A DNA stretch of 64,000 bases from Bacteroides intestinalis (GTDB taxonomy: Bacteria > Bacteroidota > Bacteroidia > Bacteroidales > Bacteroidaceae). The notes under the pieces were generated by a model. That model worked only from the letters and a program-made list of their open reading frames with translations. It was not told the origin of the DNA and did no database searches. Within the stretch, counting starts at the first letter, position 1; each line of letters opens with the position of its first letter. Below, one piece after another: positions 19,144 through 28,441 of the stretch. A program made the translations under genes and the position numbers. Location of the stretch: NCBI RefSeq assembly GCF_003464595.1, contig NZ_QRZF01000013.1, positions 62,001 to 126,000 on the forward strand. The letters are read 5' to 3'.

Positions 19144-20064
19144 TCAACGTATAGACTTAGCGATTTCTTCCATATGTGTATCATCCGTTCCGCAACAGCC
19201 GCCAAATATCCTAAAATCATATTCTGATTTCAATTTCATCATACCTTCAGCCAAGTCGGCAGGAGAAGAAGATTGCAGATCAGCGGAACCGTCCAGTTCA
19301 CTATAAGACAATGCGGAAGTGTTGGCCTGAATGCCAATGAACCGCGTCCGGACAGTATCGGTTTGGTTAAAGTTGTGCGCAAGAGCTTCATAGACGATGC
19401 AGGGATGTACACAGTTTGTCATATAGCACACCGGTTTGCGAGATACATTATCGTCGATAAAGCGGATAGCATAGTCGATGGTATGCCCATCAATAAGTTT
19501 CCCGTCTTTTTGGATGGTAAAACTAATGATATAGGGGATTCCGGTATCGGACATAGCCCTCGCCATACCCGTTGCCTCAGCCAACACAGGCATAATTCCT
19601 GCATACAAGAAATCTGCTTTCGCAAGTTTAAATAGTTGCGCCTGCCAATGATGAAAGTCGCGAGCTTCCTCAATGTTCAGAGCACCGGCGCCTGTATAAG
19701 CATCTCCTTTACACCCCATCAGACCGCCAATATACATTTCAATATTTGATGTCTCCTTTATCTTACGGAGGAACCTGACATTATCCTCAATAATAGCCTC
19801 ATCATATCCGGCCTGAATAACTTGCTGCTTATTAGCCCGTCTGGTTGGAGTGGTAGCCAAGAACGGTAGATTGTATTTTTCAGCAATCTCCATATAGCCC
19901 CGCCAAAGAGTTTCCAATGCCACCCGCCCCTGTTGACTATAAATCAAATCAGCCATAGCTACACTGCCATTGATGGTGAGACCATACTCACGCTTCAATC
20001 GTTCTCCCAATGCCCCCTCCATCAGAACTGAAGAATGAGAGGCTATGCAAGTTTCAAAATCCAT
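19144..20064 (-). CDS. Homocysteine S-methyltransferase family protein
   Basis: 306 residues, a (beta/alpha)8 barrel of the MmuM/BHMT type. The zinc-binding cysteines are visible in MTNCVHP and the C-terminal GGCCGTDD motif. The start (MEGALGERLKREYG) is typical. The enzyme transfers a methyl group to homocysteine from S-methylmethionine or a related donor, forming methionine in the cytoplasm. It stands alone between the nitroreductase gene and the divergent SWIM operon. The methyl donor cannot be told from the sequence. Confidence 0.88.
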   Translation of the reverse strand: MDFETCIASHSSVLMEGALGERLKREYGLTINGSVAMADLIYSQQGRVALETLWRGYMEIAEKYNLPFLATTPTRRANKQQVIQAGYDEAIIEDNVRFLRKIKETSNIEMYIGGLMGCKGDAYTGAGALNIEEARDFHHWQAQLFKLAKADFLYAGIMPVLAEATGMARAMSDTGIPYIISFTIQKDGKLIDGHTIDYAIRFIDDNVSRKPVCYMTNCVHPCIVYEALAHNFNQTDTVRTRFIGIQANTSALSYSELDGSADLQSSSPADLAEGMMKLKSEYDFRIFGGCCGTDDTHMEEIAKSIR

Positions 20065-20263
20065 ACAAGTCGGTTTTATATATTACTCGCAGGTATGTGA
20101 TACCTGTTGCCGCAAAGTTACAGAATCTTTCCCGGCTTTAAGAATACGGATCAAATGATTTCCGGTAAAAACAGAAAACTCTTCTCTTCGAAAAATCTGA
20201 AAAACAGAAAAAAAGCATTATACTTGCAATCTAAAAACACACTAATAGCTGACTAAGATTATC

Positions 20264-21592
20264 ATGTTATTAAATCTAACAGAAGAACAAATCATACAAT
20301 TAGCCCCGGATGCAGCCTCCGTAAAAGCCGGAAAAGGGTTGGCGACAAGAGCCAAGTGGGTGTTGCTGGAACACAGTGACCGTGCTATCTGGGGGCATTG
20401 CCAGGGAAGCGGGAAAACTCCATACCAGACCGTAATCGATACAAAAAACGTAGCATTCAAATGTTCCTGTCCCAGCCGGAAGTTTCCATGCAAGCATGGA
20501 TTGGGACTCTTATTTCTATATGCCGCACAGGCAGAGCAGTTCAAAGAAGCGGACGAACCGGAATGGGTGACTTCCTGGCTTTCCAAGCGGGAAGAAAAAG
20601 CCGAAAAGAAGGAACAGAAAGCCAAAAGCGACACGCCTGTAGATGAAGCTGCACAAGCCAAACGTCAGGCTATGCGCCACCAAAAGGTGCTGAACGGTAT
20701 TGATGAACTGGAGATTTGGCTGAAAGACCTGCTACGCAACGGGTTAATCAATATACCGGAACGGGCTTATACTCTTTTCGACGGTATTGCCCGCCGTATG
20801 GTAGACGCCCAGGCTCCCGGACTTGCCAATCGGTTGAAAGCCATTCAGGAAATAAACTTCTACGAGGAAAGTTGGAAATACAAGTTAACCGACCAACTCG
20901 GAAAACTCTACCTCCTGATGAAGAGTTACCGGAACCTGGACCTGCAACCGGAAGAGTGGCAACAGGAAATCCGCACACAGATAGGTTATCCGCAAGCAAA
21001 AGAGGATGTGCTGGCGGGTGAAACAATTACCGACCAGTGGCTGGTACTCCATAAGAGAAGTCAGAAGATAAACGAGCTGAATAATGATATTTACTGGCTA
21101 TACGGATGTCGGAGCAATCGTTTCGCCATCTATCTCAGTTTCACAGTTCCCGGAACCTTGGCGGAATTCAATCTTGTTCCCGGCAGTACCTACGACGGAA
21201 AACTCTGTTATTATAAAGGAGTAGGCAGTCTTCGCGCCTTATTCAAAGAATGTGAATTATCCGAAGAAGCGGTTACCCCACACTTCTGTGCGAATCTGCA
21301 AGAAGCAACCGCCCGATACAGGAAAGCCCTGCAACAGAACCCATTTGCCGAAAATGTACCCGTATTAGTAGAAAATCTGCGACTGGCTGTTCAAGGGAAA
21401 CAACTCTGTGTGCAGGATGCAAACAATGAACTGATGCCTGTGCAGATGCAAGACATCACCCGAACAGACATTCTATCCGTCACGGGTGGAAAGCCGTTTG
21501 CCGCCTTCTTTCTGGCAGACGCCAATTGCTGGGAGCTAAATTCAATGTGGTATCAATCTGACTATTATATTTGGAGAGATGAACGTAACTGA
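20264..21592 (+). CDS. SWIM zinc-finger protein, first gene of a five-gene ATPase/VWA operon
   Basis: 442 residues. The SWIM motif CxC-x6-CxH is at Cys67, Cys69, Cys76 and His78 (FKCSCPSRKFPCKHGLGLL), a fold that binds DNA or proteins. A charged helix (about 105-135, rich in Lys/Glu) follows; the rest has no family I recognise beyond SWIM-associated bacterial proteins. Its end overlaps the start of the next gene by 14 bases, indicating translational coupling. Presumed adaptor or substrate-recognition subunit of the MoxR/VWA module; that role is inference from position. Confidence 0.85.
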   Translation: MLLNLTEEQIIQLAPDAASVKAGKGLATRAKWVLLEHSDRAIWGHCQGSGKTPYQTVIDTKNVAFKCSCPSRKFPCKHGLGLLFLYAAQAEQFKEADEPEWVTSWLSKREEKAEKKEQKAKSDTPVDEAAQAKRQAMRHQKVLNGIDELEIWLKDLLRNGLINIPERAYTLFDGIARRMVDAQAPGLANRLKAIQEINFYEESWKYKLTDQLGKLYLLMKSYRNLDLQPEEWQQEIRTQIGYPQAKEDVLAGETITDQWLVLHKRSQKINELNNDIYWLYGCRSNRFAIYLSFTVPGTLAEFNLVPGSTYDGKLCYYKGVGSLRALFKECELSEEAVTPHFCANLQEATARYRKALQQNPFAENVPVLVENLRLAVQGKQLCVQDANNELMPVQMQDITRTDILSVTGGKPFAAFFLADANCWELNSMWYQSDYYIWRDERN

Positions 21593-23057
21593 ACCAATCA
21601 TTAATGCAGCCTTATTGGGAACCGCTGCCAAAGAATTCATTCCAAACGGTTTACCGGAAACTCTGGAAGAAAACTTCCGACTGCTGCAAGAAAAGAGCGA
21701 AGATGCGGAAGACGCTTTCTATCAGTTTTCAGCCCTGACTTTCGCCTACAGCCGTGCCGGAATGGAACCGTTACCTACCGGAGAAGCTATCACCATGAAT
21801 GAAGCTCCGGATGACAGTCTGCCCTATTTCGACCGGAATATCGGCGACCTGCTGATTCAGATGGTCAATGAACAGAACCGGTATCTTTTATTATATGCTT
21901 ACCGGAAAGCTGCCCGGTGCAACAAGCTTATTCCGCCATTCTATCTGCGGACGCTAATCTCACATGCCTACGACCGCAATAATCCCGATAAGCACGAAGA
22001 GCAAGCACTGCTTTCTTCCTTAACAGGTAACCGTGGACGCTGGCTGCTTACCCACATGGAATTACCGGACTGGGGAGATACCGGAAACGAAACCTGGGAA
22101 ACAGCCTCGCATGAAGAACGAAAGCGGATGCTGCAACGCCTGAGAAAAGAGAACCCCGGACAGGGACTTGCCTTGCTGCAAACCGAACTGAAAAATGAAT
22201 CTGCCGCCCACCGCGACGAACTGATACAATGCCTGCGCGCCAATCTGAGTAAAGCGGATGAAAGCTTCCTGCAAGAGATTGCCACTACCGACCGAAGCAG
22301 TAATGTAAAAGAAACCGCCCGTCGCCTCTTATGCAGTCTGCCCGACTCGGAACTGGTAAAAACATACTGTGACCTGCTGCGTGGAAAACTTCATTATAAG
22401 ATGTTGCTGGGTTGGTCATACGATAAAATCACCTTTACACCTGAGATGAAGAAATTGGGTTTGGAAGAGGTCAGTTCCAACAAGAAAGAAAAAGATGAAG
22501 AGTTTCTGCTCCGCCAGCTCGCCGAACGTGTACCGCTCAGTTTCTGGGCAGAGTTTTACGACTGTTCACTGGAGAAAGCCGCCGCAAAACTGGCAAAGAA
22601 ACCACCATTCGGTTCCTACTTCAACTTATGCCAGCCGATAGAAAACTTCGGTGACAATCTGTGGGCGTATCAAACCCTGAAAGAAGATTCAAATGAAGCC
22701 TATGCCTCTTCGCTGATGGGATTACTGACGCCGGAGCAACGGGAAGAAATCAACTTCCAGACAGACAGCAAGAGCAATTATATTCCCGAACCCTGGTATA
22801 ATACGGACGGGACGCAATGGGGAATAAAATTCTCCACACGAGCTTTACAAAGATTGTTCCATAGCAATTATTACTATTATCCGAAAGAGATGGCAGAACG
22901 CCTGTCGCTATACTTTCCTCCGGAGATGTTGCCCAAAGTGGAACAACAGGCAGTGGCATACGATGCCGACCATGCCATTGCCAAATTCTGCCGACTGACA
23001 GCGGAATATATGAGAATGAAAGAAAAAATAAACAGCTTGTTTAATGACAATAAATAA
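21579..23057 (+). CDS. DUF5691 family protein
   Basis: 492 residues, mostly alpha-helical, with a HEAT-like look in the middle (pairs of helices around 150-260, e.g. LQRLRKENPGQGLALLQTELKNESAAHRDELIQCLRANL). It starts INAALLGTAAKEF, as in DUF5691 proteins encoded beside SWIM and MoxR genes. No catalytic motif is visible. It overlaps the SWIM gene by 14 bases and precedes the ATPase gene by 11 bases. Function unknown; a scaffold role is plausible from the helical repeats. Confidence 0.78.
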   Translation: MNVTEPIINAALLGTAAKEFIPNGLPETLEENFRLLQEKSEDAEDAFYQFSALTFAYSRAGMEPLPTGEAITMNEAPDDSLPYFDRNIGDLLIQMVNEQNRYLLLYAYRKAARCNKLIPPFYLRTLISHAYDRNNPDKHEEQALLSSLTGNRGRWLLTHMELPDWGDTGNETWETASHEERKRMLQRLRKENPGQGLALLQTELKNESAAHRDELIQCLRANLSKADESFLQEIATTDRSSNVKETARRLLCSLPDSELVKTYCDLLRGKLHYKMLLGWSYDKITFTPEMKKLGLEEVSSNKKEKDEEFLLRQLAERVPLSFWAEFYDCSLEKAAAKLAKKPPFGSYFNLCQPIENFGDNLWAYQTLKEDSNEAYASSLMGLLTPEQREEINFQTDSKSNYIPEPWYNTDGTQWGIKFSTRALQRLFHSNYYYYPKEMAERLSLYFPPEMLPKVEQQAVAYDADHAIAKFCRLTAEYMRMKEKINSLFNDNK

Positions 23058-23068
23058 TACAAAACAAT

Positions 23069-24148
23069 ATGAGTACCTTACTTAGACAACATGCCGAACA
23101 GCAATTCGCAGAAGAGCTGCACGAACTGAAAAAGAATGAAACAAACTCTGTTCCCGAAAATTGGGAAATGTCTCCGCAATCGGTAGTCACCTACCTGATG
23201 GGTGGCAAACTGAAGAACGGATTTGAAGTTTCACCTAAATATATAGGTAACCGCCGTCTGATGGAGATAGCAGTAGCTACCCTGGTAACAGACCGCGCAT
23301 TGCTGCTATACGGACTTCCCGGTACGGCGAAAAGCTGGGTGAGCGAGCATATTGCTGCTGCCATTTCCGGTAACTCCACACTGATAGTGCAAGGTACTGC
23401 CGGAACAGGAGAAGAAGCCATCCGCTACGGTTGGAACTATGCTCGACTGCTGGCAGAAGGGCCCAGTGAAGGCGCACTGGTGCAAACCCCAATAATGAAG
23501 GCCATGCAGGAAGGCAAGATAGGACGTATCGAGGAGTTGACACGTATCGGCTCTGACGTGCAGGATACTCTGATCACGATTCTTTCGGAGAAAACACTTC
23601 CGGTTCCGGAGTTGAATAAAGAAGTACAAGCGATACGCGGTTTCAATATCATTGCAACAGCAAACAACCGCGACAAAGGAGTCAATGATCTGTCGAGCGC
23701 CTTGAAACGCCGTTTCAATACCGTTATTCTTCCTTTGCCGGATACGATTGACGAAGAGATAGACATTGTACGCCGCCGCGTGGAAAGCTTTGAAAAGGTG
23801 ATGCAACTTCCGGCAGAGAAACCTGCGCTTGAAGAAATCCGTCGTGTAGTAACCATTTTCCGTGAACTGCGGCAGGGAGCTACCAATGATGGAAAGACGA
23901 AGTTGAAAGCACCCAGTGGTACATTAAGTACGGCCGAGGCTATCTCGGTGGTAAATAACGGTCTGGCCATGGCAGGTTATTTCGGAGACGGACAGATACA
24001 TGCCGAAGACCTTGTTTCGGGCATTCTCGGAGCAGTGGTGAAAGACCCGGTACAGGATAAAGTGGTATGGCAGGAATACATGGAGACGGTAGTGAAGAAC
24101 CGCGACGGATGGAAAGATATCTACCGTGCATCAAGGGATATGATCTGA
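23069..24148 (+). CDS. MoxR-type AAA+ ATPase
   Basis: 359 residues. Walker A GLPGTAKS is at 82-89, and sensor 1 with the following loop is GFNIIATANNRDKG (191-204), followed by the arginine-finger region LKRRFNT (212-218). At the Walker B position the text is IEELTR (154-159) where MoxR proteins usually have DEINR, so the metal-coordinating Asp is replaced by Glu. MoxR ATPases work with VWA-domain partners as chaperone- or chelatase-like machines (RavA-ViaA, MoxR-CoxD). A VWA partner is encoded two genes downstream. Cytoplasmic; substrate unknown. Confidence 0.92.
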   Translation: MSTLLRQHAEQQFAEELHELKKNETNSVPENWEMSPQSVVTYLMGGKLKNGFEVSPKYIGNRRLMEIAVATLVTDRALLLYGLPGTAKSWVSEHIAAAISGNSTLIVQGTAGTGEEAIRYGWNYARLLAEGPSEGALVQTPIMKAMQEGKIGRIEELTRIGSDVQDTLITILSEKTLPVPELNKEVQAIRGFNIIATANNRDKGVNDLSSALKRRFNTVILPLPDTIDEEIDIVRRRVESFEKVMQLPAEKPALEEIRRVVTIFRELRQGATNDGKTKLKAPSGTLSTAEAISVVNNGLAMAGYFGDGQIHAEDLVSGILGAVVKDPVQDKVVWQEYMETVVKNRDGWKDIYRASRDMI

Positions 24149-24187
24149 TACCTCCCACTCCATCATACGAACTAAAAGATTAAAAGA

Positions 24188-26407
24188 ATGGCAATTCACT
24201 TATTAGGAATAAGGCATCACGGTCCCGGTTCATGCCGGAACGTACTGGAATACCTGCAAGAGCTTCAGCCCGATCTCATCTTGCTGGAAGGTCCGGCAGA
24301 AGCCGAGACTCTGCTTCCATGCGTGCTGAATGAGCAGATGGAACCACCCGTCGCCTTACTCGCCTATCAACCCGACCAGCCACAGAATGCGGTGTTCTAT
24401 CCGTTTGCCGAATTCTCTCCGGAATGGCAGACGATAGTTTACGCCCTGCGGAACGAAGTACCGTTACGCTTCTTCGATTTGCCACTGGTACATTCGATGG
24501 CGCAAAATCAGGAGCCCCATAATACAACCGAAGAGCAACAGGAGGAGATTATCCCCACCGTATACAGAGATCCTTTTGACTATCTGGCAGAAGCGGCCGG
24601 ATATACAGACGGGGAATCATGGTGGGAAACTACCATTGAGCACCGCAAAGACAGTGCCGATGTATTTCAGGCTGTGAAAGAAGCCGTAACTGCATTGCGG
24701 GAGGAACTTCCCGAACATACCTCTCCCCGTGACCAGCTCCGCGAAGCCTGGATGCGTAAGATGATCCGCACGGCACAGAAAGAAAACTTCGAACGCATCG
24801 CCGTGGTCTGTGGTGCCTGGCATGTGCCCGCCCTCGAAAATATGCCTAAAGTAAAAGAGGATAACGAACTGCTGAAAGGACTGCCCAAAATAAAAATAGA
24901 ATGTACCTGGATTCCCTGGACATACGACCGGCTTGCTTTCCGCAGCGGATACGGAGCCGGTATAGAATCTCCGGGCTGGTATCATTATCTTTGGCATCAT
25001 CCGCAGGACGACGGTACCCTCTGGATCAGTCAGGCTGCTTCCCTTTTCCGCAAGAAGAATATGGATATCTCCGTAGCCCACGTCATCGAAACTGTGCGTC
25101 TGGCACAGGTGACGGCTGCTTTACGCAATCTCCCCACCCCTTCACTGGCTGAGTTTAATGAAGCCATCACCACCGTCATGGGCTTTGGCGACGATATCCT
25201 TTTACAGATCATCAAGGAAGAACTTATCATCAGTAACCGTCTGGGGCGTGTTCCCGATGATGTACCCAAAGTTCCCTTGCTGGTAGATGTGGAAAAGACT
25301 CAAAAACGGCTGCGTGTTCCATTTACAGCCGAAATCAAAGAGCTGACCCTCGACCTTCGTAAACCGAATGATCTGGATAGAAGTATCTTCTTCCATCGCC
25401 TGCACCTGCTCGACATAGATTGGGCAATTCCGGGCAGTACTGACGGTAAAGGTACTTTCAAAGAAAAATGGACACTCTACCACAAGCCGGAACAGATTAT
25501 AAGCATCATCGAAAAGGCTATCTGGGGAAATACACTGGAAGAAGCAACGCAGAAGTTTCTGCTCAAACAGACGAAAGAGATACGGCATATTCCGGAACTC
25601 ACCCGGCTGCTCGACCGGGTAATCCCTGCCAATCTACCGGACTTAGTGGAAGCCATGACGGTGCAACTCGACCGCCTCTCGGCTGCCTCCACTGATATCA
25701 TCGAGATGATGGAGGCAGTACCCGATCTGGTAAATATCGTCCGCTACGGCAATGTCCGTAATCTGGATTTCTCAAAGGTAGGCGATATGCTCCAAGCTAT
25801 GATTGCCCGTATCCTTGCAGGTGGAGTACTTGTTTGTATCAATATAGACGAAGAGGCCGCTACGGACATACTCAACAAACTGGTGTCTACGGATTACGCA
25901 GTTTCCACTCTCAATGATCTGGAACTGAACAGGATGTGGCTGGAATTTATCCGCCAGGTGCGTACATCCGTTAATGTACATCCGCTGTTGTCCGGCTATG
26001 CCACACGGCTGCTGAACGACAAGGGAGACATTTCAGCCGAAGAAGCGCAGAATACCCTTAGTTATTATTCTTCCATCGGTAATGCTCCGGCAGATATGGC
26101 CTACTGGTTCGAAGGTTTCCTCCGTTCTTCCGGTTCCATTCTGCTGCTGGATGATAATTTGTGGAACCTGGTAAATAACTGGGTATGTTCGCAGGAAAAA
26201 GAAACCTTCATGGAACTGCTTCCCATACTGAAACGCACGTTCAGCGAGTTCAGTCCCGCAGAACGCCGGAAGTTGGGTGAGAAAGCCAAGGCGGGTGGTG
26301 CAGGCGGCATACAGACTGCAACAGCCTCAGCAACTTCACACAATGAAGAGGAAGCTGTGAGGGTGATTCCCTTGATTCACCGGTTATTAGGAATTGAAAC
26401 GAAGTAA
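24188..26407 (+). CDS. DUF5682 family protein
   Basis: 739 residues. It begins IHLLGIRHHGPGSCRNVLEYLQELQPDLILLEGPAEAE, an N-terminal domain like the TraB/ChaN/EreA type fold, with an early His pair (GIRHHGPGS) and acidic LLEGP; a second such signature is IAVVCGAWHVPAL near 213. The C-terminal half (about 380-739) is helical. DUF5682 proteins are regularly encoded between MoxR and VWA genes. An enzymatic, possibly hydrolase or metal-dependent, role is suggested by the fold but not shown. It is 39 bases after the ATPase gene. Confidence 0.78.
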   Translation: MAIHLLGIRHHGPGSCRNVLEYLQELQPDLILLEGPAEAETLLPCVLNEQMEPPVALLAYQPDQPQNAVFYPFAEFSPEWQTIVYALRNEVPLRFFDLPLVHSMAQNQEPHNTTEEQQEEIIPTVYRDPFDYLAEAAGYTDGESWWETTIEHRKDSADVFQAVKEAVTALREELPEHTSPRDQLREAWMRKMIRTAQKENFERIAVVCGAWHVPALENMPKVKEDNELLKGLPKIKIECTWIPWTYDRLAFRSGYGAGIESPGWYHYLWHHPQDDGTLWISQAASLFRKKNMDISVAHVIETVRLAQVTAALRNLPTPSLAEFNEAITTVMGFGDDILLQIIKEELIISNRLGRVPDDVPKVPLLVDVEKTQKRLRVPFTAEIKELTLDLRKPNDLDRSIFFHRLHLLDIDWAIPGSTDGKGTFKEKWTLYHKPEQIISIIEKAIWGNTLEEATQKFLLKQTKEIRHIPELTRLLDRVIPANLPDLVEAMTVQLDRLSAASTDIIEMMEAVPDLVNIVRYGNVRNLDFSKVGDMLQAMIARILAGGVLVCINIDEEAATDILNKLVSTDYAVSTLNDLELNRMWLEFIRQVRTSVNVHPLLSGYATRLLNDKGDISAEEAQNTLSYYSSIGNAPADMAYWFEGFLRSSGSILLLDDNLWNLVNNWVCSQEKETFMELLPILKRTFSEFSPAERRKLGEKAKAGGAGGIQTATASATSHNEEEAVRVIPLIHRLLGIETK

Positions 26408-26417
26408 AGAGAAAGCA

Positions 26418-27548
26418 ATGGAAGAAGAATATCTGAAAAGGTGGCGCCTGATACTGGGCGGAAACGAAGCCGACGGAACGGGTATCACACTGACCCCGGA
26501 AGAGCAACGCATCGACCAGTCATTGGAAGCCGTATATGACAGCGACCGCCGCGGAGGACTCGGATCATCCGCCCCAAAGGTAAGCCGCTGGCTGGGAGAT
26601 ATCCGTGAGTTCTTTCCGCAGACTGTGGTACAGGTCATTCAGCGCGATGCCATCAAACGACTGAATATCACCTCACTGTTGACGGAAAAGGAAATGCTTG
26701 AAACGGTAGTGCCGGATGTGCATCTTGTAGCTACACTGATGTCACTCAGCCGGGTTATTCCTGAAAAGAATAAGGAAATGGCACGGCAGGTAGTCCGCAA
26801 AGTGGTGGACGAACTGCTACGCAAGCTCTCCGCCCCTACCCAACAGGCTGTGACGGGAGCGCTCAACCGTTCTGCACGGCGGAGAAATCCACGTTATAAC
26901 GAGATAGACTGGAAGACCACCATCACCAAGAATTTGAAAAACTACCAACCGGAATACAAGACTATCATCCCGGAAGTCCGTATCGGTTACGGCAGAAAAC
27001 GGAAAGCGATGAAAGACATCATCCTCTGTCTGGACCAGAGCGGTTCAATGGGGACATCCGTCATTTACTCCGGAATATTCGGGTCTGTACTGGCTTCCAT
27101 TCCGGCAGTGAACACGCGGATGGTGGTATTTGATACGGCTGTGGTAGACCTTACCGATGACTTGCAAGATCCGGTAGACTTACTCTTCGGTGTACAGTTG
27201 GGTGGCGGTACGGATATCGCCCGCGCCCTGACCTATTGCCAGGGAGTAATCACCCGTCCGCAAGATACGGTACTGGTACTGGTGACCGACTTGTATGAAG
27301 GGGGCGATCCGAGAGAAATGCGAAAGAAGTTCGTATCACTGGTGAATAGTGGCGTGCAACTTATCGTACTGCCCGCCCTGAATGATGACGGTGCCCCTTC
27401 TTATGACAAAAATCATGCAGAATTTCTGGCAAATATCGGTGTACCGACCTTTGCTTGTACGCCCGATAAGTTCCCCGACCTGATGGCGGCGGCACTCAGT
27501 AAGCAGGATATAGGAATGTGGGTATCGCAGAATGTCAAGAGCACTTAG
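26418..27548 (+). CDS. VWA-domain protein, partner of the MoxR ATPase
   Basis: 376 residues from the ATG at 26418, chosen because it clears the stop of the preceding gene (26407) and has a purine-rich stretch before it; an in-frame ATG at 26394 would add eight residues. The N-terminal half is helical and basic. The C-terminal VWA domain (about 195-370) has a complete MIDAS metal site: DQSGSMG (Asp206, Ser208, Ser210), Thr in GGGTDIARAL and Asp in LVTDLYEGG. With the AAA+ ATPase this makes a RavA/ViaA-like pair. It closes the operon and its stop overlaps the convergent AraC gene by four bases. Confidence 0.9.
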   Translation: MEEEYLKRWRLILGGNEADGTGITLTPEEQRIDQSLEAVYDSDRRGGLGSSAPKVSRWLGDIREFFPQTVVQVIQRDAIKRLNITSLLTEKEMLETVVPDVHLVATLMSLSRVIPEKNKEMARQVVRKVVDELLRKLSAPTQQAVTGALNRSARRRNPRYNEIDWKTTITKNLKNYQPEYKTIIPEVRIGYGRKRKAMKDIILCLDQSGSMGTSVIYSGIFGSVLASIPAVNTRMVVFDTAVVDLTDDLQDPVDLLFGVQLGGGTDIARALTYCQGVITRPQDTVLVLVTDLYEGGDPREMRKKFVSLVNSGVQLIVLPALNDDGAPSYDKNHAEFLANIGVPTFACTPDKFPDLMAAALSKQDIGMWVSQNVKST

Positions 27549-28441
27549 TTTTGTGACAATCTATATTCGCAGGGAGATACCCCTACCAGTTTTCTAAACA
27601 GGTTGCTGAAATATTGTACGCTTGGATAGCCCAATTTTTCAGCAACCGAGCTTACTGTATAACCTTTGCCTAATAGCATCTCCTTAGCGACTTCCAGCCT
27701 TTTCAACTGGAAGTATTCATCCAGATTCTTCCCCGTTTCAAACTTCAATAAATCACTGAAATAACGGGGAGATAAATGAAGTATATCTGCGCAGTATTTT
27801 GTAGAGGGTAATACACCGTTTTTCAATTGTCCGGACTGGATATAGTCATCCAACGCAATATCCATCTTGTTCAATATCGCCTTATTGACTTCATTCCGAG
27901 TGATAAACTGACGGTCATAGAAACGGGAACAATAATCCAACAGGAGTTCTATATATCTTGAAATCAAGGTCTTGCTATGACAGTCTATTGCATGTTGCAG
28001 TTCCTTCTCAATATTGTACATACATTCAATTGCTTTATCCTTTTCGCGCAAGGAAAGGTGTAACGCTTCATTCAGATGATAAGAAAAGAAAGAGTAATTC
28101 TTAATGTTCCGCCCCAATGAAGTGCTGCAAAGCAAGTCGGGATGAAAAGCCAATAACCAGCCCTTTCGGGGAAATGCCTTTCCTTCGTTGATATTGATGG
28201 ACTGTCCCGGAGTCAGGAAAATCATTGTTGCGTTGGAATAGTCATAATACTTACGCCCGTAGATGAAATCTTCACATTCGCATTCCAACAGTAAAATGGT
28301 GTAGAAATCGAACTTGATAGTACGCTGCATCACATTGGCTTTAGATAAGTCAATGGCGCTCACCAACGGATGTAAGGTCTTATTTCCCAAACAGCAATTG
28401 CACTGGTGTACGGTCTCTATGTTCAATATATCCTTTTTCAA
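27545..28441 (-). CDS. AraC-family regulator, second of a tandem pair (TTG start)
   Basis: 298 residues. Sensor domain at 1-170, two HTH motifs at the C-terminus (YCADILHLSPRYFSDLLKFETGKN and SVAEKLGYPSVQYFSNLFRKLVGVSPCEYR). It is a paralogue of the upstream gene: both have TLHPLVS and DLSKA near residues 22-35. There is no ATG at the expected place; the start is TTG at 28439-28441, overlapping the TGA of the upstream gene (TTGA), so translation is coupled. The protein start aligns well with its paralogues. Likely controls the redox genes of this region together with, or in competition with, its neighbour. Confidence 0.87.
   Translation of the reverse strand: MKKDILNIETVHQCNCCLGNKTLHPLVSAIDLSKANVMQRTIKFDFYTILLLECECEDFIYGRKYYDYSNATMIFLTPGQSININEGKAFPRKGWLLAFHPDLLCSTSLGRNIKNYSFFSYHLNEALHLSLREKDKAIECMYNIEKELQHAIDCHSKTLISRYIELLLDYCSRFYDRQFITRNEVNKAILNKMDIALDDYIQSGQLKNGVLPSTKYCADILHLSPRYFSDLLKFETGKNLDEYFQLKRLEVAKEMLLGKGYTVSSVAEKLGYPSVQYFSNLFRKLVGVSPCEYRLSQN

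Noticed and set aside
23306..23970. Minus-strand frames of 166 and 177 codons
   Set aside because: Antisense to the MoxR ATPase gene; no family resemblance.
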